Both the position numbers and the translations under genes were made by a program. 64,000 nt of DNA from an uncultured Poribacteria bacterium (lineage in GTDB: Bacteria; Poribacteria; WGA-4E; PCPOR2b). The notes beneath the pieces are model-generated. The model ran no database searches, was not told the DNA's origin, and saw only the letters and a program-made list of their open reading frames with translations. Location: contig OY282444.1 of assembly GCA_958296125.1 (NCBI GenBank), forward strand, positions 1,225,176 to 1,289,175. Direction: 5' to 3'. Of the stretch, positions 53,501-59,468 are shown piece by piece. Positions within the stretch are counted from its first letter, which is position 1. Each line of letters starts with the position of its first letter.

Positions 53501-54022
53501 AATGAGCACTACAATTCTATGTTTCCAGAGCTATTCGAGAACAAGAAGCTGATGTTTATCAATGTTGTAAAAGATAGCTTGCGATTCGCTTATGATGATG
53601 AAGGCTTCTATAACAGTCATACAGTTGTAAACTGCGTTCGATTGGATTTGCTTTCAGATGCATCTCATATCTCGGCACGTCGTGCGGTGCAAAGTTCTGA
53701 TAGCAAATTCTCTAAGCAGTATGATTACAAGTTCCTTCTGGGGGTTCTGAATTCTGGATTTACCAACTGGTATTTCCTTAGCTTTTTAAGTGAGGGATTG
53801 CATTTTTATCCCAATGATGCTAAGGCGTTACCTATCCCTAGTGTGTCACCTAAGCAACAAGCACCAATTATTGAACTCGTCGATCAAATCCTCGAGGCCA
53901 AACGCACCAATCCAGACACCGATGTATCCGAACTTGAAAAAGAGATTGACGATATAGTATACTTGTTATACAATCTTACCCTTGAAGAAATTGCGATTGT
54001 GGAGGGGGCGGCAAATGTCTGA
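50510..54022 (+). CDS. type IIG-like (Eco57I family) restriction-modification protein
   Basis: A 1170-residue protein. The N-terminal 300 residues include FFAIELKDKDYPRCKYAEFT and a LITRLLFVWFIKEKGLV segment common to large BREX/type IIG-associated methylases. The methyltransferase core has KQTGSYYTPRPIVDYM near 463, VLDPAVGSGAFPMGTL near residue 538 (AdoMet site) and VVIGNPPYINIEN near 774, the NPPY catalytic motif of adenine-N6 methylases. The C-terminal 350 residues should be target recognition, ending in LTLEEIAIVEGAANV. I did not find a clear PD-ExK nuclease centre, so self-contained cutting is unproven. AGGAGC precedes the ATG. It heads the defence-like island. Confidence 0.88.
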   Translation: MIDEKIEKREIESALAAIPAGDFLETSKELLAVLGYRSQRTVKLSGTTDDFIQTFPAENKNTKTEQEFRNNVASVELVFQVTSDEIVPSDQPRLFESPAFDKGYVRSFMFFAIELKDKDYPRCKYAEFTREINKRLPLATVVLFRVGSRLTIAFVDRRPNQHDTSKDVLQKVTLIKDIRLNNPHRAHLDILSELSLVECAKWMAANNQPKNFDGLLAAWLARLDTEALNKQFYRQLFHWFEWAVVEGKFPTNENRTLKPEEHVIRLITRLLFVWFIKEKGLVADELFNKTQIQALLKVDDFDTGDSYYRAVLQNLFFATLNTEIEKRRFSKGTNADHRNFSRYRYKDQIAAPDKLLKLFEQTPFINGGLFDCLDSEKATGTGGYRIDCFSDGGNKELSVPNRLFFDEARGLFPLLTHYKFTVEENTPIEQEVALDPELLGKVFENLLAAYNPETGATARKQTGSYYTPRPIVDYMVEEALVATLAQGVPPTDGDAKFWEERLRYLLDYAQVFDDASEWFDSREADEVVRAISDLKVLDPAVGSGAFPMGTLHKLTLALRRLDPDNKRWETLQKERAAYRAADAFETEDDQTRREALLEINETFKRYRDSDFGRKLYLIQNSIFGVDIQSVACQIAKLRFFISLAIEQEPDATQVNLGIKPLPNLETRFIAANTLIGLEGERTLTSPKAKNLERELADNRERHFHATTRPQKLACKRTDKKLRRELATELRHIGMPADNADKVADWDPYDQNASADWFDSEWMFDVREGFDVVIGNPPYINIENLPVTTKHYLFNNYQACQGRTDIYIAFLEKSVSILNMKGMMCFILPCAFATQKYGEKMRQILIENHAIREVVDACSYRIFENAIVYNIVLIIGNHKGQNQTKVRLHNSNADFDKRGGKEFFIDQHTFAELKDSRLETNPLVFNSLKLKEKVWHRAVRFDRICFVAYGARLNHRSEKLGKKHYINQSQISGSKRFCEGKNIERYSFSQKGWLNYTPNEHYNSMFPELFENKKLMFINVVKDSLRFAYDDEGFYNSHTVVNCVRLDLLSDASHISARRAVQSSDSKFSKQYDYKFLLGVLNSGFTNWYFLSFLSEGLHFYPNDAKALPIPSVSPKQQAPIIELVDQILEAKRTNPDTDVSELEKEIDDIVYLLYNLTLEEIAIVEGAANV

Positions 54023-54090
54023 ATCGCGGATGAAACGGATAGCGCGGATTTTTTAATCCTGTAAATCCAGATGCTGATAGAGGAAAGAGA

Positions 54091-55389
54091 ATGAGCAAAC
54101 CACTAAAAGGATTCATTACCTACTCACATAAGGATCAAAAAGCAAAAGACGAATTGATAACACGCCTTGCCGTAATGGTGCAACAAGGGGAAATAGAGAC
54201 TTGGCACGATGGCGAAATCACAGCGGGCGACAAGTGGTATGAAGACATTTCCAGCAACCTCGCCGAGTCGGACATTCTGCTATACCTTGTCTCCGCTACG
54301 AGTCTTGCGTCTAAAAACTGCAACAAGGAACTGGCAGAAGCATTAAACGTAAACGCGAAGATAAGAGTTATTCCCATCATCCTTGAAAGTTGCGATTGGC
54401 TGAAGCACGAACTCAGCGACTTCCAAGCTCTTCCTGACAAGGGTTTGCCTATTAATGAATGGCAACCTGAGGACAAAGGTTGGCAAAATGTGGTGGAAGG
54501 TATCCGAAAAGCCGTTGACAAAATGCAAACTCAGATGGATGCGCCATCCGAGGCATCTGAAAAAGATCTACGGGCCGAATTGGTGTTCCAACAAGGTAAC
54601 GTTTTAATGATGCTTGGGCAAATCGACAGGGCAATAGAAACCTACTCACATTCGATTCACCTCAACCCGAATCTGACCGAAGCCTATAACAATCGCGGAA
54701 TTGCTTACCACGATAAAGACGAGGTTGACCGGGCCATCGAAGACTTTGCCAAGGCAATAGAACTGAAGCCCGATTATGCCGAGGTCTATAACAATCGCGG
54801 AATTGTTTACGGCACAAAAGGCGAGGTTGACTGTGCCATCGAAGACTTTAACAAGGCAATAGAACTGAGACCCGATTATGCCAACGCCTATTACAATCGT
54901 GGAATTGCTTACGGCACAAAAGGCGAGGTTGACTGTGCCATCAAAGACTATAACAAGGCAATAGAACTGAAACCCGATTATGCTAATGCCTATAACAATC
55001 GCGGAGTTGCTTACCACGATAAAGACGAGGTTGACCGGGCCATTGAAGACTACACCAAAGCGATACAACTGAATCCGAATCTGACCGAAGCCTATAACAA
55101 TAGCGGCAATGCTTACGTCAAAAAAGGCGAGATTGATCGTGCCATCGGAGACTTTAACAAGGCAATAGGCCTGAACCCTGAGTTTGCCCTGGCCTATTAC
55201 AACCGCGGCGCGGCGTGGTTACGCCTGAGAGAATGGGAAAGAGCGAAATCAGACCTGACTATTGCCAGAGACATGGGGATGAATATCATTACTCTGTTTC
55301 GTAATGACTATGAAAGCGTTGAGAGTTTTGAGGGGAGAAATGGTGTTCAACTACCAAAAGACATCGCTGCCATGCTAACATTACCGTAG
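54091..55389 (+). CDS. TIR-domain protein with seven TPR repeats
   Basis: A 432-residue fusion. Residues 1-150 are a TIR domain: KGFITYSHKDQKAKDEL as the first strand, SDILLYLVSATSLASKNC near 72, and the helix CNKELAEAL with the expected NADase Glu near residue 91. Residues 165-400 are seven TPR units of 34 residues (AYNNRGIAYHDKDEVDRAIE and variants) whose DNA copies are very similar. The last 40 residues (TIARDMGMNIITLFRNDYES onward) are a tail shared with the TPR protein at 57189-58544. A role as a TPR-sensing NADase in phage defence is inferred. GAGGAAAG precedes the ATG, and the gene lies 68 bases after the restriction gene. Confidence 0.88.
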   Translation: MSKPLKGFITYSHKDQKAKDELITRLAVMVQQGEIETWHDGEITAGDKWYEDISSNLAESDILLYLVSATSLASKNCNKELAEALNVNAKIRVIPIILESCDWLKHELSDFQALPDKGLPINEWQPEDKGWQNVVEGIRKAVDKMQTQMDAPSEASEKDLRAELVFQQGNVLMMLGQIDRAIETYSHSIHLNPNLTEAYNNRGIAYHDKDEVDRAIEDFAKAIELKPDYAEVYNNRGIVYGTKGEVDCAIEDFNKAIELRPDYANAYYNRGIAYGTKGEVDCAIKDYNKAIELKPDYANAYNNRGVAYHDKDEVDRAIEDYTKAIQLNPNLTEAYNNSGNAYVKKGEIDRAIGDFNKAIGLNPEFALAYYNRGAAWLRLREWERAKSDLTIARDMGMNIITLFRNDYESVESFEGRNGVQLPKDIAAMLTLP

Positions 55390-55799
55390 GCCTGTCCCCG
55401 ATTGCATCGGGCCTGCCTGTCCCGTTCGCGGGGCCCTCGGAACGGGGACAGGCCCGTTCGCGGGGCATGAATGTTGACGAACCAACAGAAGTAGTGGAAA
55501 TCGAAACTAAAAATTTCTCAAGAGAGGCACAATGAAAACTCGAATTGTAATTAATCCAGAAATTCTTGATGGCAAACCGATTATCGAAGGCACTCGCCTC
55601 AGCGTAGAGCATGTATTGGGACTGCTCGCCAGCGGCATGTCTGAGGCAGAGATTATCGCAGACTACCCAGAGTTGAACGAAGAAAACCTCCAAGCGGTGC
55701 GGGCGTATGCTTCCCCGATTCCATCGGGACAGGCGTGGATCCTCCGCAATGGAGTGATAATCGATCTCCCAACCACTCGTGATAGAGTTTTACAATGCT
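55161..55799. repeat. segmental duplication, copy 1
   Basis: The end of the TIR-TPR gene, the mosaic element and the DUF433 gene match 58316-58911, colinear for more than 380 bases at a constant offset of 3155. The copies then differ by insertions and one deletion inside DUF433. A recent duplication of the TPR tail with its downstream antitoxin gene is the simplest reading. Confidence 0.9.
55390..55466. repeat. GC-rich mosaic element after the TIR-TPR gene
   Basis: These 77 bases begin immediately after the TAG stop and contain CCCCGATTGCATCGGG, CCCGTTCGCGGGG twice, and CCTCGGAACGGGGACAGGCC. It folds on itself readily. An identical-length copy lies at 58545-58621. Confidence 0.75.
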
Positions 55800-55822
55800 G
55801 CCTCCGCTTGTCGCTGACATAA
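55532..55822 (+). CDS. DUF433 antitoxin-like protein, with in-frame insertion
   Basis: A 96-residue protein whose first 60 residues are a normal DUF433 helix-turn-helix: RIVINPEILDGKPIIEGTRL, VEHVLGLLASGMSEAEIIAD and DYPELNEENLQAVRAYA. After RAYAS the expected short tail is displaced by a PIPSGQAW insertion from a mosaic element (55711-55740) and resumes as LRNGVIIDLPTTRDR. It ends 28 bases inside the next gene, a coupling usual for DUF433/DUF5615 pairs. It should neutralise that toxin. Whether the altered tail still works is unknown. Confidence 0.8.
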   Translation: MKTRIVINPEILDGKPIIEGTRLSVEHVLGLLASGMSEAEIIADYPELNEENLQAVRAYASPIPSGQAWILRNGVIIDLPTTRDRVLQCCLRLSLT

Positions 55823-56157
55823 ACATTGCAGTTTCCGTCATTCAGTTTTTGCGGGTGCAAGGGATTGACGTGGTGGCTGGGCGCGAAGAAGGCTGGAACA
55901 GATATGAAGACCGAGACATCCTGCATAAGGCGCGTGCGATGAACCGATTTATGTTGACACACGATTCCGATTTCGGGACCCTGGCAATTCATGAGGGTCA
56001 AACCATTACCGGAATCATCCATTTGCGTCCGGGAAATCGTCCGTCCACGGAGGTAATTGCTGATTTGCAAGTTCTCCTCAACACAGAGATTGATTGGACC
56101 CCCCCGCTGATTGTTGTCTGTGAATCCGGTAAACCGCCTCGGCTACGCCGCCTGTGA
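55795..56157 (+). CDS. DUF5615 PIN-like toxin
   Basis: A 120-residue PIN-like nuclease. PPLVADINIAVSVIQFLRV carries the first acidic residue, the RYEDRDILHKARAMNRFMLT region the middle, and LTHDSDFGTLAIHEGQT the THDxDF signature of DUF5615. IIHLRPGNRPSTEV follows. Proteins of this family act as RNA-cleaving toxins paired with DUF433. The start overlaps the DUF433 gene by 28 bases. The duplicated locus at 58.7-58.9 kb has lost this gene. Confidence 0.85.
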   Translation: MLPPLVADINIAVSVIQFLRVQGIDVVAGREEGWNRYEDRDILHKARAMNRFMLTHDSDFGTLAIHEGQTITGIIHLRPGNRPSTEVIADLQVLLNTEIDWTPPLIVVCESGKPPRLRRL

Positions 56158-56258
56158 GCGGAAAAAATCATCCCTGAACTTTCGAGGGCTACGCAATCCT
56201 TAGATTGGCTCTCATTGGATAGTCATGGGTTAACATTTGCGTTACCATAGCGAATTGA

Positions 56259-56336
56259 ATTTTGCAATATGCTAAACAAGAATATGGTACGCTTAGGCCC
56301 GAAGAAATTGCGATTGTGGAGGACAAAAAGTATGGC
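56259..56336 (+). pseudogene. relic of the C-terminal end of a second restriction-modification gene
   Basis: Following a TGA at 56256, a frame reads QYAKQEYGTLRPEEIAIVED. The 22 bases at 56301-56322 are identical to 53989-54010 at the end of the restriction gene. C-termini of Eco57I-type proteins end in such a L-x-x-EEIAIVE segment. The frame continues into the FRG gene start and stops soon after. This indicates that another methylase gene once stood directly before the FRG gene. Confidence 0.65.
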
Positions 56337-57192
56337 AGAAAAAGAGTCGCGCCGTGTTAAAACGCTGAATAATTTTATCAAATGGGCAGCACAATTCAAT
56401 GACGGCCAATATTTGTTTCGAGGGGTTTCAAAAGAATCCTACAAAATTGAAGCGTCTGCCTATCGCCGCTTGCCAGAAGCGCAGAGAAATCGGGCTCAAC
56501 TCCTCCGAATCAATCAGGATTTGATAGAAAAAGCACGGCTTCTGGGCCACGATCAGAAAAACGGTCAGCGACTCTCTGATCTGGAACTCCTTGCTGAACT
56601 TCAGCACTTCGGCGCGGCCACCTGTCTGATAGACTTTACTCGCAACGCACTGATCGCGCTCTGGATGGCCTGCCAGCAAAGTACCACTGGAGCAGCAAAC
56701 GGCAAAGTCTTTGCCGTGTGTATCGATAATTTTGCCGTGCGTAGCGATGATTTTGCCCGGTTTGAAACGATTACCCCCAAGTTGGTAATCGAAAAAGATA
56801 TTGATTATTTTTTTAGAGAAGATGATCAGCCGGTCTCCCTCTACCAGTGGCAACCCACATACCAGAATAACCGCATTATTGCCCAGCAATCCGTCTTCAT
56901 TTTTGGCGGTGCCCAAGTTGAAATCGAGGCCGAATGCGTCATCCTAAAAAGTGGTAAGGGAGATATGCTAACATCTCTGGAGAAAGTATCAGGAATCAGT
57001 GAAGGAAGTATCTATCCTGACTTTGATGGCTTCGCCCGCCTACATGCCCAGAATAAACCTTACACTGACCCTGATCCTCAAGGCCATCTGCGACGAGGTG
57101 TTGAGGTACATCAAAGAGGAGACTTGGATGATGCTATTGACCACTACGATAAAGTTATCTCGTTACGCGATCCAGAAGGAGATTTAGAATGA
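56332..57192 (+). CDS. FRG-domain protein
   Basis: A 286-residue protein with an FRG domain over most of its length. YLFRGVSKESYKIEASAYRR near residue 28 gives the FRG motif. LLAELQHFGAATCLIDFTRNA near 88 with LIALWMACQQ and RIIAQQSVFIFGG near 185 are its other conserved blocks. Residues 250-286 (RRGVEVHQRGDLDDAIDHYD) form a single TPR unit. FRG domains recur in defence islands and toxins but their chemistry is unsettled. ATG 56332 has GGAGG upstream; the longer frame from 56269 overlaps the relic. The stop overlaps the next ATG by 4 bases, so the pair is coupled. Confidence 0.82.
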   Translation: MAEKESRRVKTLNNFIKWAAQFNDGQYLFRGVSKESYKIEASAYRRLPEAQRNRAQLLRINQDLIEKARLLGHDQKNGQRLSDLELLAELQHFGAATCLIDFTRNALIALWMACQQSTTGAANGKVFAVCIDNFAVRSDDFARFETITPKLVIEKDIDYFFREDDQPVSLYQWQPTYQNNRIIAQQSVFIFGGAQVEIEAECVILKSGKGDMLTSLEKVSGISEGSIYPDFDGFARLHAQNKPYTDPDPQGHLRRGVEVHQRGDLDDAIDHYDKVISLRDPEGDLE

Positions 57193-58544
57193 ATTCACAA
57201 AGTACTGCCTCCTCCCCTGTCCGTTCCGAGACCAGGGAAGCTAGCTCGTTACAACCGGATAAACTCACCTTAGCCAAAGCATACTACAGTCGCGGGGTGG
57301 CTTACTACACTAAAGGCGAGTATAATCGCGCCATCGAAGACTTTACCGAAGCAATACACCTCAAACCCAATGATACCAATGTCTATTATTATCGCGGGAT
57401 AACTTACGTCAAAAAAGACAATTATGATAGTGCCATCGCAGACTTTACCCAAGTGATACAACTCGAACCCAATAAGGCCATCGTCTATAACAATCGCGGG
57501 GCTGCTTACAATGAAAAGGGTAATTTTGATCGTGCTATCGAAGACTTTAACATAGCGATAGACCTGAATCCCAATTATGCCTACGCCTATTACAATCGGG
57601 GCAATGCTTACACGAAAAAAGGCGAGATTGACCGGGCGATTGAAGATTATAACAGAGCGGTAGAACTGAAACCCGATGATGCCATAGCTTATAACAACCG
57701 CGGCAATGCTTACAGTGATAAAGGTGAATATGCCCGTGCCATTGAAGACTATAACACGGCGATAATACTGAACCCAGAACTTGCTGATGTCTATAACAAT
57801 CGCGGGGTGGCTTACTACAACAAGGACAATTTTGACCGGGCTATTGAAGACTATAACACGGCAATAGACCTGAACCCCGATTATGCCGAGGCCTATAACA
57901 ATCGCGGGGTGGCTTACCGCGATAAAGGCGAATATGCCCGTGCCATTGAAGACTATAACACGGCGATAATACTGAACCCCAATTATGCCGAGGCCTATAA
58001 CAATCGTGGTGGGGCTTACTACTTAAAAGAAGAGTATGAGTCAGCCATCGAAGACTTTAGCAAAGCGATAGACCTGAATCTCGATGATGCTAGCACCTAT
58101 AACAATCGCGGCGTTGCTTACTACCTAAAAAAGGAGTATGAGTCAGCCATCGAAGACTTTAGCAAAGCGATAGACCTGAATCCCAATTATGCCATCGCCT
58201 ATAACAATCGTGGTATGGCTTACGCAGTCAAAGGCGAAGCTGACGGATCGATGACTCGACCGAGCTCGCGGAGTGCTAAGCTTGCCGCAATCCGTGCCAT
58301 CAAAGACTATAACCCGGCAATAGGCCTGAATCCTGAGTTTGCCCCGGCCTATTACAATCGCGGCGTGGCGTGGTTACGTCTGAGAGAATGGGAAAGAGCG
58401 AAATCAGACCTGACTATTGCCAGAGACATGGGGATGAATATCATTACTCTGTTTCGTAATGACTATGAAGGCGTTGAGAGTTTTGAGGGGAGGAATGGTG
58501 TTCAACTGCCAAAAGACATCGCTGCCCTGCTAACATTACCGTAG
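57189..58544 (+). CDS. TPR-repeat protein coupled to the FRG protein
   Basis: A 451-residue protein of about eleven TPR units (AYNNRGVAYYNKDNFDRAIE and variants). Its last unit and 40-residue tail match the TIR-TPR protein. The N-terminal 30 residues are unusual and include SSPVRSETREA, encoded by a mosaic element (57217-57240). Repeat 10 is interrupted between its two helices by about 18 residues (GSMTRPSSRSAKLAA). It has no effector domain of its own, and the FRG gene upstream ends in a TPR unit, so the two may be one FRG-TPR protein split in two. It probably senses or scaffolds. Confidence 0.85.
   Translation: MNSQSTASSPVRSETREASSLQPDKLTLAKAYYSRGVAYYTKGEYNRAIEDFTEAIHLKPNDTNVYYYRGITYVKKDNYDSAIADFTQVIQLEPNKAIVYNNRGAAYNEKGNFDRAIEDFNIAIDLNPNYAYAYYNRGNAYTKKGEIDRAIEDYNRAVELKPDDAIAYNNRGNAYSDKGEYARAIEDYNTAIILNPELADVYNNRGVAYYNKDNFDRAIEDYNTAIDLNPDYAEAYNNRGVAYRDKGEYARAIEDYNTAIILNPNYAEAYNNRGGAYYLKEEYESAIEDFSKAIDLNLDDASTYNNRGVAYYLKKEYESAIEDFSKAIDLNPNYAIAYNNRGMAYAVKGEADGSMTRPSSRSAKLAAIRAIKDYNPAIGLNPEFAPAYYNRGVAWLRLREWERAKSDLTIARDMGMNIITLFRNDYEGVESFEGRNGVQLPKDIAALLTLP
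58244..58293 (+). other. in-frame insertion in TPR unit 10
   Basis: About 50 bases (GGATCGATGACTCGACCGAG onward) break the 34-residue periodicity between the two helices of repeat 10 without a stop. The sequence is unlike the flanking TPR code and rich in Ser, Arg and Ala codons. Confidence 0.6.
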
Positions 58545-58621
58545 GCCTGTCCCCGATTGCATCGGGCCTGCCTGTCCCGTTCGCGGGGCCCTCGGAACGG
58601 GGACAGGCCCGTTCGCGGGGC
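58545..58621. repeat. GC-rich mosaic element after the TPR gene
   Basis: Counterpart of 55390-55466, starting right after the TAG stop and equal in length. Confidence 0.75.
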
Positions 58622-58686
58622 ATGAATGTTGACGAACTAACAAAAGTAGTGGAAATCGAAACTAAAAATTTCTCAAGAGAGGCACA

Positions 58687-58872
58687 ATGAATACTCGAAT
58701 TGTAATTAATCCAGAAATTCTTGTCCGTTCCGTGACCAGGGATGGCAAACCGATTATCGAAGGCACTCGCCTCAGCGTAGAGCATGTATTGGGGCTGCTC
58801 GCCAGCGGCATGTCTGGCGTATGCTTCGTCCGTGCCGAGACCAGGAGGGCGCACGCATCCTTAATGGAGTGA
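58687..58872 (+). pseudogene. degenerate DUF433 antitoxin gene
   Basis: A 61-residue frame keeps RIVINPEIL and the PIIEGTRLSVEHVLGLLASG core, but has VRSVTR inserted after PEIL and loses the second half of the domain. A deletion removes the EAEIIADYPELNEEN region, and a mosaic element (VRAETRRAH) follows before TGA. No DUF5615 partner remains beside it. The start and ribosome-binding site (AGAGAGG) are as in copy 1, so it could still be translated, but the domain is broken. Confidence 0.8.
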
Positions 58873-58958
58873 TAATCGATCTCCCAACCACTCGTGATAG
58901 AGTTTAACAATTTAGTTTATGTACCAATGGATGAGATCTTGATTGAAAGGAGAACTCG

Positions 58959-59189
58959 ATGCGAAAAGCAGACCTACAACAGCGAGCGGTTGAGTTAATT
59001 AAACAACTCTCAACGGAAAAGCTGAAAACGGGCATTGACTATCTGAGCTATATTCAAGATAAGGACGAGTGGGAAGCCACACACGAATTGGCAAGTGATC
59101 CGGAAATCGCGAAGAGTTTAGAGCGTGCAGAAGCGGATGTGAGATCAGGAAGACTAAAGCGTTGGAGCGATGTTAGACGGGACATTTGA
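58959..59189 (+). CDS. RelB/StbD-like antitoxin-type protein
   Basis: A 76-residue acidic protein: RAVELIKQLSTEKLKTGIDY, DYLSYIQDKDEWEATHELAS and the C-terminal RSGRLKRWSDVRRDI. The ending is typical of small antitoxins placed before RelE/ParE-type toxins. GAAAGGAG precedes ATG 58959. The following toxin frame begins inside its last codons, but that toxin is broken, so this antitoxin may be an orphan. Confidence 0.7.
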   Translation: MRKADLQQRAVELIKQLSTEKLKTGIDYLSYIQDKDEWEATHELASDPEIAKSLERAEADVRSGRLKRWSDVRRDI

Positions 59190-59403
59190 TGTACAACTCA
59201 CCGATGAGGCAGCGACGCATTACAACGTGATAGGGCATATCGTCCCTAATTTAGCGACTAGATACATAGACAATCCGCGATTCAGACAATCTTTCTATCG
59301 ATCATCTCACCCCCTCAATCCCGCCCGATACGCTTTTGGGCTTGCATATCCCCCCTTTAGCCCAATTCCATCTATACATATTGGCGCATCCGCGAGTCAA
59401 TAG
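59170..59403 (+). pseudogene. truncated RelE/ParE-type toxin
   Basis: The frame opens MLDGTFDVQLTDEAATHYN, matching the N-terminus of RelE-type mRNA interferases that follow such antitoxins. After about 20 residues it loses all resemblance (NVIGHIVPNLATRYIDNP) and runs into intergenic sequence. The toxin core with its basic catalytic strand is missing. Confidence 0.6.
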
Positions 59404-59417
59404 TACCCGCTTAATCC

Positions 59418-59447
59418 TTGACACGCCTCCTTGTAATGTTCTATACT
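59418..59447 (+). promoter_or_regulatory. sigma70-type promoter of the outer-membrane-type protein gene
   Basis: A perfect TTGACA at 59418-59423, an 18-base spacer and TATACT at 59442-59447, 21 bases before the GTG start at 59469 and followed by an AAGGAG site. The leader would be very short. Confidence 0.6.
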
Positions 59448-59468
59448 GTCTAAAAAGGAGACTGTCAG

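Larger units (their letters stand above)
58316..58911. repeat. segmental duplication, copy 2
   Basis: Counterpart of 55161-55799: TPR tail, mosaic element and a damaged DUF433 gene. Compared with copy 1 it has an 18-base insertion at about 58724-58741, a deletion of roughly 58 bases after CATGTCTG, and another insertion at 58827-58858. Confidence 0.9.

Noticed and set aside
54646..55068. Periodic minus-strand frame opposite the TPR units
   Set aside because: Its periodicity is the mirror of the TPR DNA repeats, not a gene.
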